A stretch of 64,000 nt of DNA from JBFGFX01 sp965232455 (GTDB lineage Bacteria > Pseudomonadota > Gammaproteobacteria > Steroidobacterales > Woeseiaceae), in assembly GCA_965232455.1 (NCBI GenBank), contig OZ246981.1:5084001-5148000 (forward strand), written 5' to 3'. Made by a program: the position numbers and the translations under genes. Numbering within the stretch: the first letter of the stretch is position 1; each line of letters begins with the position of its first letter. Positions 18,427-27,392 of this stretch are shown piece after piece. The notes beneath the pieces were generated by a model. The model was not told where the DNA came from, did not search any database, and worked only from the letters and a program-made list of their open reading frames with translations.

Positions 18427-19482
18427 ATGAGTTACATCGCCAAACCCAAAATCACCCATCCCAAGCAGCCGCGTAATAGCCTGGGTCTTTCAATACGGGA
18501 CTACGAAGGTGTCGTGTCGACGCTCTGCGCCGGCTGCGGTCACGATTCGATCACCGCGGCGATCATACAGGCGGTTTTCGATCTCGACATTGAACCCCAC
18601 ATGCTCGGAAAGATGAGCGGCATCGGCTGTTCGTCGAAGACGCCGGCGTATTTCGTCAGCGAATCGCACGGATTCAACTCGGTGCACGGTCGCATGGCGT
18701 CCGTCACAACCGGCGCCAACGCCGCCAACCGGGACCTCACCTACATCGGCGTATCCGGTGACGGCGACTCCCTGTCGATCGGCATGGGCCAGTTTGCGCA
18801 CGTCATCCGCCGAAATCTCGATATGTGTTACATCATCGAGAACAATGGCGTATACGGCCTGACGAAGGGGCAATATTCCGCGTCCGCGGACGTCGGCGCG
18901 ACGGCCAAAAAAGGCGCGCCGAACAAGCAGATGCCGATTGACCCGGTGAGCACGGCCATCGGACTGGGAGCCACCTACATTGCGCGCGGTTTTTCGGGTG
19001 ACAAGGAGCAGCTCGTGCCGCTCCTGAAGGGCGCCATCCGGCACAAGGGATTCGCGTTGGTCGATATCATCAGCCCGTGCGTGACGTTCAACGATCACGA
19101 AGGCTCAACGAAAAGCTATTCGCACACGCGCCGTTTCTACCATCAGGTCATCGATACCGACTTCGTGCCGCCCGCGAAGGAAATCAAAGCCGCCTACGCA
19201 GAAGGCGAAGCGATGCCGGTCGAGCTGCACGACGGCAGTAAAATCGTGTTTCGCAAGCTGAATGAGGACTACGACCCGACAAGTCGGACGGCGGCGTTCA
19301 AGTTCTTGAGAGATACCGTCAGAGCCGGTGAGATCATCACAGGTCTTCTGTACATCGACGAGGAGTCGGGAGACATGCACGACCTGTCGGGCAGTGTCGA
19401 CCAGCCCCTGTCAAAGATTCCCTACGAGGACCTCAATCCGGGCGCGGAGACACTCGCCGCGGTCATGAACCGCTATCGGTGA
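18427..19482 (+). CDS. 2-oxoacid:ferredoxin oxidoreductase, beta (TPP-binding) subunit (KorB-like)
   Basis: The 351-residue beta subunit carries the TPP/Mg motif GDGDSLSIG followed by NNGVYGLTKGQ, and the conserved cysteines in LCAGCGHDS and GIGCSS that bind the proximal [4Fe-4S] cluster. An N-terminal SIRDYEG segment is typical of KorB. With the upstream gamma-alpha protein it should form the catalytic core of a CoA-dependent 2-oxoacid oxidoreductase. The ATG at 18427 lies 13 bases after the alpha stop; a longer in-frame reading starting inside the alpha gene has no family support. Such an enzyme can run the 2-oxoglutarate step of the TCA cycle in either direction depending on ferredoxin redox state. 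Confidence 0.92.
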   Translation: MSYIAKPKITHPKQPRNSLGLSIRDYEGVVSTLCAGCGHDSITAAIIQAVFDLDIEPHMLGKMSGIGCSSKTPAYFVSESHGFNSVHGRMASVTTGANAANRDLTYIGVSGDGDSLSIGMGQFAHVIRRNLDMCYIIENNGVYGLTKGQYSASADVGATAKKGAPNKQMPIDPVSTAIGLGATYIARGFSGDKEQLVPLLKGAIRHKGFALVDIISPCVTFNDHEGSTKSYSHTRRFYHQVIDTDFVPPAKEIKAAYAEGEAMPVELHDGSKIVFRKLNEDYDPTSRTAAFKFLRDTVRAGEIITGLLYIDEESGDMHDLSGSVDQPLSKIPYEDLNPGAETLAAVMNRYR

Positions 19483-19512
19483 CGGGCGACCCGTATTGCC
19501 GCCGAGGACGGT

Positions 19513-19992
19513 CTATTCGTATCGGCTGCCATCCCGGCGGGTAAACACGCGACCGCCCCGACCGTCGGACCGTAGTTCGAGGTCGATATCCGGATAGAAC
19601 ACCTCGTCCGCGGCGTCGCGATCGCCAACCTCCAGATACGCCACAACGGAATCGCCGCGGTTGACCAGATGGTGTCCGTCGGCGACGCCGGCGGGAAAGC
19701 CCGCGACCATGCCCGGCGTCAGCCGTTGTTCCCCGTCGTCCGTAATCAACGTCAGCTCGCCGGTCAATACAAAAATCAATTCGTCTTCATGACTGTGCCA
19801 ATGCCGCTGCGCCGACCAGCTTCCTGGCTCGAGTTCGACGTAGTTGACGCCGTACTTCGTCAGACCAAAGTAGTCCCCGATTGCCCGCTTGCTGCGGCGT
19901 TCCACTTCCTGCTTGAAATCATCGGGATAGGAGGTGCCCCGCTTGCCCTCGATTTCAACGGCCTCGATTGCGCGTCGGTTCTCGTCCGTCAT
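19513..19992 (-). CDS. Cupin-domain protein
   Basis: The 159-residue single-cupin protein has metal-binding histidines in RHWHSHEDELIFVLTGEL (motif 1) and the second motif around LTPGMVAGFPAGVADGHHLVN. A conserved-looking N-terminal segment GDYFGLTKYGVNYVELEPG precedes it, and the C-terminus has a short FTRRDGS tail. Cupins of this type include small-molecule isomerases, dioxygenases and binding proteins; no specific activity can be assigned. ATG at 19992 is preferred because GAGAACGGA lies directly before it. It converges on the 2-oxoacid oxidoreductase operon, 30 bases apart. Confidence 0.82.
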   Translation of the reverse strand: MTDENRRAIEAVEIEGKRGTSYPDDFKQEVERRSKRAIGDYFGLTKYGVNYVELEPGSWSAQRHWHSHEDELIFVLTGELTLITDDGEQRLTPGMVAGFPAGVADGHHLVNRGDSVVAYLEVGDRDAADEVFYPDIDLELRSDGRGGRVFTRRDGSRYE

Positions 19993-20147
19993 TCCGTTCT
20001 CGCCTGTTTTGTGTTCCGGGAACCTTCCCGTAGGCCGCCAGTCTATCGCGAAACGGCGCAAATTCGGGACGCGGGCTCCGCGATCGCCTACACTTCGAGT
20101 TAGCAGTGACAGGCCCTAAAATAAACAAGACTGTCAAAGGAAGGCCC

Positions 20148-21275
20148 ATGGATCATAAACGACGCACATTGCTCAAAACGGGAGCTCTTGGCGCGGCGGC
20201 AGCCGTAACCGGGTTTGGCCCGGGATTGGCGCCGGCCGACGAAAATCGGCCGTCCGCCAAAGGCGCCTTGCGTGTCCTGATACTCGGCGGCACGGGGTTC
20301 ATCGGGCCGCACATGGTCGGCGAGTTCCTGCGGCGAGGTCACGATGTGACCCTGTTCAATCGGGGGCGCACCAATAATGCGCTGTTCCCGGATCTCGTCA
20401 CGCTCATCGGCGACCGGAACGACGATCTCGATGCGTTACAGGGCAAGACCTGGGATGTGGTCGTCGATAACTCGGGGTACGTGCCGCGTCACGTTGCGGA
20501 TTCGGCCCGTTTACTCGCGAGTGCCGCCTCACACTACATTTACGTATCCACCATTTCGGCGTACGCGAGCCTCGCCGAACCCTCCGACGAAGATGCGCCG
20601 CTGGCCACCATCGACGACGAAACGGTCGAGCAGGTGACCAACGAAACCTACGGGCCCCTCAAGGCCCTTTGCGAAAAACGGGCGGCGCAGGAGTTTGGCG
20701 AAGACCGGCTGACGATTCTGCGGCCTACTTATATATGCGGCCCCGGCGATCGTACCGATCGTTATACCTACTGGCCTGTCCGCACGATGCGCGGCGGAGA
20801 CATGGTTTGGCCCGGTACGCCGCGGGACGAAATACAGATCATCGACGTGCGGGATCTTGCGAACTTCACCGTGGACGCCGCGGTATCGAACATCCGCGGG
20901 ACCTTCAACACCGTGACCCCGGTCGGCGAGTTCACGATGGGTGAGTTGTTGAGCGATTGCCTGGCGGTGACCGCCGCCGACACGAACCCCATCTGGATGG
21001 ACAACGGTTTTCTGGACACCCAGGAAACCGGCGGCGGCAACGCTTTTCCGATCTGGGTTCCCCCGGAGCCGCAGTACGGCGGAGCGGCGCGCTGCAGCGG
21101 CGAGCGGGCGGCGGCGGCCGGGTTGCGCAACCGGCCAACGCGGGAAACCGCCCGCGATACCGTCACCTGGTGGAAAACCCTGCCGGCCGAGCGAACGGCG
21201 ACAACCAGGGCCGGCCTTGCGCCGGAGGTGGAGGCGAAGCTGATTGAAAACTGGCGCCAGAGGGATGCTCGCTAG
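20148..21275 (+). CDS. Tat-exported NAD-dependent epimerase/dehydratase-like protein
   Basis: The 375-residue protein begins with a twin-arginine-like signal (KRRTLLKTGALGAAAA) and then an extended-SDR Rossmann domain with the glycine motif ILGGTGFIGP (about residue 44). It has STISAYAS in the position of the SDR serine, followed by ETYGPLKALCE, which holds the Tyr-x3-Lys catalytic pair (Y-G-P-L-K). The rest resembles the sugar-nucleotide epimerase fold. Export of an NAD-dependent enzyme through Tat is known for this subgroup, though the physiological substrate is not. The ribosome binding site AAAGGAAGG supports ATG 20148. The P450 gene follows 70 bases downstream and may be cotranscribed. 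Confidence 0.85.
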   Translation: MDHKRRTLLKTGALGAAAAVTGFGPGLAPADENRPSAKGALRVLILGGTGFIGPHMVGEFLRRGHDVTLFNRGRTNNALFPDLVTLIGDRNDDLDALQGKTWDVVVDNSGYVPRHVADSARLLASAASHYIYVSTISAYASLAEPSDEDAPLATIDDETVEQVTNETYGPLKALCEKRAAQEFGEDRLTILRPTYICGPGDRTDRYTYWPVRTMRGGDMVWPGTPRDEIQIIDVRDLANFTVDAAVSNIRGTFNTVTPVGEFTMGELLSDCLAVTAADTNPIWMDNGFLDTQETGGGNAFPIWVPPEPQYGGAARCSGERAAAAGLRNRPTRETARDTVTWWKTLPAERTATTRAGLAPEVEAKLIENWRQRDAR

Positions 21276-21345
21276 GGCGTGGAAACACGGTGCGGGTAGT
21301 CGCTGCTGATCCTCCGTTGTCGTCCGGCAATACGGAAGGAACGTC

Positions 21346-22659
21346 GTGACGGATTCGGTAACAAACGTCCGCAGGCCGCCTGGTCCGAGCGAGCCCATCG
21401 AGCTGCGCGCCGATGACGACACGCTGGCGGATCTGCTGCGCCTCCAGAGTGAATACGGAAACACGTCGTATCTGACGACTCCTCGCGGGCGGCACGTGTA
21501 TTTTGTCAACGACCCGGATTCGCTGCGACGGATACTCGTGCGTGATCACGGAAAGTACGTCAAAGGTCCGGGATTCGAGCGCGTCAAGTTGCTACTTGGC
21601 AACGGTATATTCGTCAGCGACGGCGATCATTGGCGGCGCGCCCGGACGATGGCACAGCCCGGCTTTACGCGCAAGAAGCTCCGTCATCTGATCGGCCTGA
21701 TCGTTCGTTCCGTCAACAAGCGATCGGAAGCATGGGCCGAGGTTGCGAAAAGCGGCGGCGTCCTGGACATCACCACCGAGATGTCGGATTTTGCGCTGGA
21801 GCTGATCCTTCGCGCGATATTCGGCCGTGACTACGACGACCGCATCGTCGCGGACGGTGAAAATCCGTTTGCGTTTCTGAGCGAGGAATTTTCACGCGAC
21901 ATCGGTCTCGTACTCAAGTTTCGGGCTCTGCGCGATCTGATCCTCGCGATCATCCGCGACCGGCGCGAGCAAGACGGCGACGACGTCTACGACTTTCTGT
22001 CCGTTTACATGTCGGCCGTCGACAAATCGGGTGCGCCGTTTACCGATCGGGAGCTGCTCGATGAGGTCATGACGCTCATCATCGCAGGTTTCGAGACGTC
22101 CGCGGGGACGCTCAACTGGGCGTGGTACCTGATCGCCAAACATCCGCGGGTTGAACGAAAGATCGTCGACGAGTCCCTGTCCGTGCTCGCCGGCGCGGAC
22201 GTACTGGACCGCGAACGAATCGGGGAGCTGACCTACCTGGAACAGGTCATCAACGAGACGATGCGCCTTTATCCGCCCGGCTGGATATTTTCCCGGCGCG
22301 CGACGGAGGATCACAGCCTTGCCGACTACGACGTTCCCGCCGGAACCGACGTCTACATCTCTCCCTACGTTTTACATCGCACGCCCGAGTTTTGGCCGAA
22401 TCCGGAGGTCTTCGACCCGGACCGTTTCACAGAGGAAAATTTCGACGAGCCCGCCCAGGCCGCGTTCATCCCGTTTTCGCTTGGCCCGCGGCGCTGCATC
22501 GGCGAATACTTTGCGATGCTGGAAATGAAGATTCATCTCGCAATCCTCGTGCCGCTTTTTCACATGCGGCTCACCACCGATGAAGTGCCGGAACTCGATC
22601 TCGGCATCAACCTGAGGTCAAAAGGCAGCATTCTGCTGCGCCCCGAAATCCGTACCTAG
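21346..22659 (+). CDS. Cytochrome P450
   Basis: The 437-residue soluble heme monooxygenase has the I-helix motif IIAGFETSAGTL (the oxygen-binding threonine is replaced by serine after ET), the K-helix ExxR in NETMRLYPPG, and the heme-ligand loop FSLGPRRCIGEY with Cys384. The pattern resembles CYP102/CYP4-like bacterial P450s rather than the camphor type. Typical substrates are fatty acids, terpenes or sterols; none is indicated. The start is GTG at 21346 with GGAAGGA five bases upstream. No ferredoxin or reductase gene lies beside it, so electrons must come from elsewhere. Confidence 0.93.
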   Translation: MTDSVTNVRRPPGPSEPIELRADDDTLADLLRLQSEYGNTSYLTTPRGRHVYFVNDPDSLRRILVRDHGKYVKGPGFERVKLLLGNGIFVSDGDHWRRARTMAQPGFTRKKLRHLIGLIVRSVNKRSEAWAEVAKSGGVLDITTEMSDFALELILRAIFGRDYDDRIVADGENPFAFLSEEFSRDIGLVLKFRALRDLILAIIRDRREQDGDDVYDFLSVYMSAVDKSGAPFTDRELLDEVMTLIIAGFETSAGTLNWAWYLIAKHPRVERKIVDESLSVLAGADVLDRERIGELTYLEQVINETMRLYPPGWIFSRRATEDHSLADYDVPAGTDVYISPYVLHRTPEFWPNPEVFDPDRFTEENFDEPAQAAFIPFSLGPRRCIGEYFAMLEMKIHLAILVPLFHMRLTTDEVPELDLGINLRSKGSILLRPEIRT

Positions 22660-22687
22660 TCCACAAGCACGATCCGGATGCCGGGGC

Positions 22688-23920
22688 TCACGCCGTGAAC
22701 AAGTTCTCCAGGGCCGGCGCGCCCGTGCTTTCCGGAAACACCGTGCGCTCGACAAACGTTTCGGACAGCTGCAGATGATGCAGCAATAAGCTCTTGAAAA
22801 CGCTGCGCATGTCGATTGTAGGATTGAGATCACGCCCCTGATAGAGATCCTTCTCGGACAACCCTGGCCAGTCAGCGACCACTTTGCCGCCGGTTATCGC
22901 GCCGCCGAGTAACAACGCGGCCGAAGCGGTGCCGTGATCGGTGCCGCGCGTGCCGTTGACTTTCGCCGTTCGTCCGAATTCGGTAACGACGACAACGGCC
23001 GTATCGGACCAGCGAGTTTGCAACTCGTCTTTCAGCGCCGCAAGCCCTTGATCGAGCGCACTGAACTTGTTGGCCAGCTGACCGTTTGTCGAACCCTGAT
23101 TGGCATGCGTATCCCAGCCGCCGGATTCGATGACGGCGACCTGTGGACCGCCCGCGGCGTTCAGGAACTTTGCCGCCTGCCGCATCGTCGACGTCAGCTG
23201 CGCGGCCTCGTTGCCGCGCCTTATCCGGCCTCCGGCATTGGGCCCGTCGCCCATGTCCCCGGCAATCTCCTGCGATTCGAGCGCCTGCGCCAGACGCACG
23301 CGAAAAAACTCGTCCTGCTGGTACAACATCTCGAGGCGGCGGAGCGTGCCTTCATCCGCGTCCGGCAGCCGCGAGGGCGCCCAACTCGTCACCGAGTTGC
23401 CGCCGCGCAGGATCAGGGGCGTGTTCTGCGACAATGCAATGGCCGCCTCATCACCCAACGCGCCGCCCAGCGGCGCGATGGCGCGATTCAGCCAACCGTC
23501 GCGGCGCTCGCCGGCGCTGCTTACGCCGTTCTCGAGGACGTCCTGCCCGTCAAAATGGGAGCGCTCGCGATACGGGCTGGCGAGCGCGTGAATGAATAGC
23601 GCTTCGTCGTCTCGATACAGCCGGTAGACGTTTTCAAAAGCGGGATGCAGGCCGAACAGGCCGTCGAGTTTCAGAACGCCATCGCTGGTACCGGGCGAGG
23701 GCAACGCAAGTTCTCCGCGGAGTCTCGCGTAACCGCCGTCTCCATAAGGCGCCAGCATGGCAAGCCCGTCCATTGCTCCGCGGAGGATGACGACCACAAC
23801 ACGGGCGTCGGTGTCGGCGTTTGCGAGGCTCAAGGACGGCGCGCCGATTGTGAACGAGCCCATCGCCAGCGAGCCCAAGCCCATCCGTCGCAACAATTCT
23901 CGTCGTGAAAGCATGCTCAT
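22688..23920 (-). CDS. DUF1501-family Tat-exported protein
   Basis: The 410-residue protein starts with a twin-arginine signal (SRRELLRRMGLGSLAMGSF) and has the alkaline-phosphatase/sulfatase-like fold of DUF1501. Family signatures include VVVILRGAMDGLAM, RSHFDGQDVLENG, ESGGWDTHANQG, VVVTEFGRTAKVNGT and DHGTASAALLLGG. The catalytic role is unproven in the family. It overlaps the upstream DUF1800 gene by four bases, so translation is coupled and the two products probably act together in the periplasm or envelope. DUF1800-DUF1501 pairs are widespread in proteobacteria and planctomycetes. Confidence 0.92.
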   Translation of the reverse strand: MSMLSRRELLRRMGLGSLAMGSFTIGAPSLSLANADTDARVVVVILRGAMDGLAMLAPYGDGGYARLRGELALPSPGTSDGVLKLDGLFGLHPAFENVYRLYRDDEALFIHALASPYRERSHFDGQDVLENGVSSAGERRDGWLNRAIAPLGGALGDEAAIALSQNTPLILRGGNSVTSWAPSRLPDADEGTLRRLEMLYQQDEFFRVRLAQALESQEIAGDMGDGPNAGGRIRRGNEAAQLTSTMRQAAKFLNAAGGPQVAVIESGGWDTHANQGSTNGQLANKFSALDQGLAALKDELQTRWSDTAVVVVTEFGRTAKVNGTRGTDHGTASAALLLGGAITGGKVVADWPGLSEKDLYQGRDLNPTIDMRSVFKSLLLHHLQLSETFVERTVFPESTGAPALENLFTA

Positions 23921-25314
23921 CTCCGTTGGAAGTCGGGTGACGCAAGCAACAGGGTGATTCCCTGCGTGGCGCTTTCGGCCCGTGCGACGGCGCTTCGTGT
24001 GTGATCGCTCAAAGCGGGGCCGAGCACGGCTTCACCCAGAGCGACCGGGTCCGCGCGGTCGCCGGCGTAACGCGCCACGGTATTCGACCACTCGATGCGT
24101 TTGTACAAGGCATCCGCGCCGCCCCACTCATCGGCCGTGTCCGGCCATCCCGCCGGCGAGCCGGGCCGGTAGGGAGTCTGTCCCATCAGATCCAGCGCGC
24201 CAATGACGAATCTCGGATTATCCGGGATCCGGTCGAATGCGCGGAACGCGGAGATCACGAAGTCCTGGGGCGACTTGTATTTTGCCGTGGCGCTCCGCCA
24301 TGCATCTTCGGTGTCCACTAACGCAGCGTGCACGGTCGGCAGATCGCCGTTGCTTTCCAGGTACACGTCCGCGAGTCGCTCGACTGCTTGCGGGGGTGGG
24401 TCGTCCGCGACAAAGTGACGGAGGAGCTTGCGGGCCAGATGTCTTGCCGTTGAAGGGTGGGTCGCCAGGTCCCGCAGGACCGCTTCACCCTGGCGGACGT
24501 CGTCCTGAGCGTAGCTGTTGCCCATGATTCGCTGCGTGCCAGGCTCGTGAATGTTTTCACGGAACTCGAAGGTACCCGGGACGCCTTCACGGGACCGTCG
24601 GCGCTCGCCGCCGCCCACGGACCACCCGGTGATGACCCTGGCGAAGCTCGTGACGTCCTCCTGATCGTATCCGCCGTCGACGCCCAGCGTGTGCAGTTCG
24701 AGAATTTCACGGGCCAGGTTCTCGTTCAGTCCCATACTTCTGTCGGCGCGCCTCCGGTTGACTCGTTTCCCGGCGCGGGAATTCGGCCCGACCGACTGCT
24801 GGTTGTCCAGATAAACGATCATCGCCGGGTGTTTCTCGACGGCGAGCAACAGATCGTAAAAGCTGCCGGTCAGGTTTGGCCGGATTGCTTCGTTCTCGAA
24901 AGCGCCGGCGAGCGCCGTCAGCGGCTGTTTATCGGCGGACACCGCGAAGTGATTCGTCCAGAAGTGCACGAGACGCTCGTGGAACGGATAGTCGGTCTGG
25001 GCGGCGTTGACGTAGCGCGCCGCCGTCTGCTCGATATAGTGGCGGCGAACGACGGCCGTGTATTCCCGGACGACGTCCGGGGCGGGCGCATCCTCCGGCG
25101 ATTGGCGAGCGTCGCGGCGCATCGCACGTACCGTTTGCACGTCCTGCAGTATCTGCGGGGTTTTGGCCAGGTCGGAAAACACCGCGGGCAAGCGCGGCGG
25201 CCCGTTCAGCTGATTCTCGAGCCACGGGACGTGCCCGCCGTCGATCTTCCCGAGTTCGCCGGGCCTGGCGCCCAGCCCGAAGCGGTTTGCCGCGATGACC
25301 GTGTTGAGATTCAC
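23917..25314 (-). CDS. DUF1800-family protein
   Basis: The 465-residue DUF1800 protein starts with VNLNTVIAANRFGLGARPGE and includes HERLVHFWTNHFAVSADK, GLNENLAREILELHTLG and ARKLLRHFVADDPP, all typical of the family. Function is unknown. The GTG at 25314 is preceded at a normal distance by GGAG, which supports it over a longer in-frame reading. The stop overlaps the start of the DUF1501 partner by four bases. No export signal is obvious at this start, although the partner is a Tat substrate. Confidence 0.9.
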   Translation of the reverse strand: MNLNTVIAANRFGLGARPGELGKIDGGHVPWLENQLNGPPRLPAVFSDLAKTPQILQDVQTVRAMRRDARQSPEDAPAPDVVREYTAVVRRHYIEQTAARYVNAAQTDYPFHERLVHFWTNHFAVSADKQPLTALAGAFENEAIRPNLTGSFYDLLLAVEKHPAMIVYLDNQQSVGPNSRAGKRVNRRRADRSMGLNENLAREILELHTLGVDGGYDQEDVTSFARVITGWSVGGGERRRSREGVPGTFEFRENIHEPGTQRIMGNSYAQDDVRQGEAVLRDLATHPSTARHLARKLLRHFVADDPPPQAVERLADVYLESNGDLPTVHAALVDTEDAWRSATAKYKSPQDFVISAFRAFDRIPDNPRFVIGALDLMGQTPYRPGSPAGWPDTADEWGGADALYKRIEWSNTVARYAGDRADPVALGEAVLGPALSDHTRSAVARAESATQGITLLLASPDFQRR

Positions 25315-25618
25315 TGTTCGCTCCGTTGCTGAGGCGAGGGCGGGCGCCGGTCGATGGCTGCGCCCAAAACGACCCTCCTGGTCACTCCAACGTGGTTGGC
25401 GTCGATTCGTTGACCCGCCTGGGAGCATACAGGACCGTGGCGCCAGGCTGAATCGGCGAGATCTGCCGGAAATTGTCCTCGTGCTGAGCTAATCTACTGA
25501 TTTAGAGCTGCTTTTTTCCGCAACAATTATTCTCGTGCGCCTGCATCCAAACCGCGACCGCCGGGCATCTATTTGGTGAAGGTAGCTAGGCTTACGTATT
25601 TGTCGGACGGAGGTCCCC

Positions 25619-25990
25619 GTGGAAGTAGAAGAAATTGCGGTTTTCATTCCTGTTGTCGCGCTGATCGTCATTGCCGTCGTGATCTACGCGTATTTCAGTT
25701 TTCGTTACAAAACGCGCGTAAGGGTCCAGGAAACCATCCAGGCCGCTCTCGACAAGGGCAATGAGTTGACTCCCGAACTGATCGATCGCGTGGCGGGCCC
25801 TCAGCCACACGCGGATCGCGATCTGCGCCGCGGCCTGGTATCGATTGCCGTCGGTGTCGCGTTTGCGATTCTCGGTTTCATGGTCGACGAAGAAGACGCC
25901 GTGCGGCCCATGGTCGGCGTGGGGATGTTTCCCTTTCTGGTGGGCGTTGCCTACCTGATCATGTGGCGCATGGGAAAACGTGAGTCGTAG
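25619..25990 (+). CDS. Small membrane protein of DUF6249 type
   Basis: The 123-residue protein has an N-terminal membrane segment (about 6-26, IAVFIPVVALIVIAVVIYAY), a short cytoplasmic linker with QAALDKGNELTPELID, and two further hydrophobic segments (about 74-86 and 97-113). The linker pattern is the one I associate with DUF6249. The start is GTG, backed by GGAGG five bases upstream. In other genomes proteins of this kind lie directly before ECF sigma factor genes, and here the sigma gene starts 35 bases later, which points to a shared operon and perhaps a sensory role at the membrane. Confidence 0.8.
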   Translation: MEVEEIAVFIPVVALIVIAVVIYAYFSFRYKTRVRVQETIQAALDKGNELTPELIDRVAGPQPHADRDLRRGLVSIAVGVAFAILGFMVDEEDAVRPMVGVGMFPFLVGVAYLIMWRMGKRES

Positions 25991-26025
25991 TCCTGAATGC
26001 GCAGGCTCAAAACGAGGCGAACGAG

Positions 26026-26565
26026 GTGGATCGTTACCTCGTCGCGCAGGTGGTTGCGAAACAGGACTCACGCGCGTTCGGCGAACTGGTGCGCCGGCAT
26101 CAGTCGCAGGTCCGGAATTTCCTGCGCAAACTCACGCGCGATCATGCGCTGGCCGACGATCTTTCGCAGGAGTCGTTTTTGCATGCGTGGAGCAAGATGC
26201 ACACCTACGTGGGCCGCGGCACGGTGATCGGCTGGTTGCTGAAGGTTGCCTACACGACGTTTTTACAATCGAAACGAAAGTCGAATCGATACGGTGAAAT
26301 CCTCGAAGAAGTCGGGCACACGGAAGAGGCCCAGGCCGCGCACATCGGGCGGCAAGCGGACGAGATCAGCGATCTCGACAGGTTCCTGGCGGTATTGACG
26401 GAGGAAGAACGGGCGGTGATGATTCTGTCCTATGCCTGTGGGCTGTCGCATCGGGAGATTGGCGACGCGGCGAACTTACCGATTGGAACGGTCAAATCGA
26501 TTATATTTCGCGGCAAAGAGAAGATTAGGGAAAGTTTTGACATCGAAAGTCATAAGGCTGGTTGA
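26026..26565 (+). CDS. ECF-type RNA polymerase sigma factor
   Basis: The 179-residue sigma-70 family factor shows region 2 (YLVAQVVAKQDSRAFGELV, then RKLTRDHALADDLSQESFLH for core binding and -10 recognition). Region 4 is LTEEERAVMILSYACGLSHR followed by a helix-turn-helix ending in GTVKSIIFRGKEKIRE. It lies 35 bases after a small membrane-protein gene and five bases before another, a layout expected when a membrane-anchored regulator controls the sigma factor. GTG at 26026 is the chosen start; the upstream region in the same frame lacks a better codon. Confidence 0.92.
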   Translation: MDRYLVAQVVAKQDSRAFGELVRRHQSQVRNFLRKLTRDHALADDLSQESFLHAWSKMHTYVGRGTVIGWLLKVAYTTFLQSKRKSNRYGEILEEVGHTEEAQAAHIGRQADEISDLDRFLAVLTEEERAVMILSYACGLSHREIGDAANLPIGTVKSIIFRGKEKIRESFDIESHKAG

Positions 26566-26569
26566 GCGG

Positions 26570-26896
26570 ATGAAGGACAGAGACGAGTTGGCGCTTGAGG
26601 CGCTGTTCAGGTCCGAGCCCGTCCCGGATGACGGCTTCAGCCGCAGGGTCGTGGCACGAGTGCGACGCCGAATCTGGCTGCGCCGGCTGGTCATGCCCGT
26701 TGCGTTCGCGCTTGGTTCCTTGATTGCTTTCAGGCCGGCGGTGGAGTTGATCGGCTCGCTCCAGGGCCTGGTTGAAGCGCTGCCTGTGGATCTGCGGCAG
26801 ATCCCGGTCGATGCGATTCCCCAGATGTCGACGTTTGTCGTTACCGCCGCGCTCATTGTGATCGCACTGTTCTTCGCTCCCGCGCTCGAAGACTAG
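26570..26896 (+). CDS. Small membrane protein, probable anti-sigma partner
   Basis: The 108-residue protein has a short cytoplasmic N-terminus (MKDRDELALEALFRSEPVPD) and two hydrophobic segments (about 44-58 LVMPVAFALGSLIAF and 88-105 FVVTAALIVIALFFAPAL). It starts five bases after the sigma factor stop and is therefore cotranscribed. The FSRRVVARVRRR stretch before the first membrane segment resembles the cytoplasmic tails of small anti-sigma proteins. The anti-sigma role is inferred from position only; no zinc-binding HxxxCxxC motif is present. Confidence 0.7.
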   Translation: MKDRDELALEALFRSEPVPDDGFSRRVVARVRRRIWLRRLVMPVAFALGSLIAFRPAVELIGSLQGLVEALPVDLRQIPVDAIPQMSTFVVTAALIVIALFFAPALED

Positions 26897-26941
26897 CGTT
26901 CCCTGCGGGGATCGACCCGCGCCGACCGTACCCAACCCGTC

Positions 26942-26970
26942 CTGCAGGAGTCCGTCCCGACGGCCGGTGG
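26942..26970. repeat. REP-like palindromic repeat, copy 1
   Basis: The sequence CTGCAGGAGTCCGTCCCGAC followed by GGCCGG resembles the interspersed GTAGGAG...CCGTCCCGACGG type of repeat. A second, better conserved copy lies at 55635-55661. Both are intergenic. Confidence 0.45.
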
Positions 26971-27068
26971 TCGGGCGCTCGCCGTGCTGTTACGCCTGCT
27001 GCGGACCGGGTCCACATATTCATCGGACTGTCGTTGTATCCCGGTCGTGGCTCAGCTACATTTGGACG

Positions 27069-27275
27069 ATGAATCTTCGCGAAGAAGTCGAGCAGTTGCT
27101 GCCCAACTGGGAGCGTTGGTATCCGAGTTTGTTTGACGCGGCCAGCGACCTGGGGCTGATCAGGCCGGAGGTGTGCGATCCGGATTCGCTCCTGCTCGTC
27201 CGTCGCCATGCACGAGTGCGCCAACGCGCCGAGGACGCTCACCGGGAGAAATGGGGCGGTAAGGCCCAGGAATGA
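27069..27275 (+). CDS. Small hypothetical protein
   Basis: The 68-residue hydrophilic protein MNLREEVEQLLPNWERWYPS... has no signal peptide and no recognised family. The frame uses codons like its neighbours and contains an aromatic-rich helix (LLPNWERWYPSLFDAASDLG) and a basic second half (RRHARVRQRAEDAHREKWGG). It could also be a chance open frame. No clear ribosome binding site is visible before the ATG, which lowers confidence. Confidence 0.45.
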   Translation: MNLREEVEQLLPNWERWYPSLFDAASDLGLIRPEVCDPDSLLLVRRHARVRQRAEDAHREKWGGKAQE

Positions 27276-27392
27276 TCCGCCCCCGGCATGGCGCAGGTTT
27301 CCGGACGACACCGAAGCCGAGGACCAGTCGCCGTAAATAATGAGAACAAGCGCCCATCGTGCCGGCAACGGCGACCACCCAAGACCGAACGT

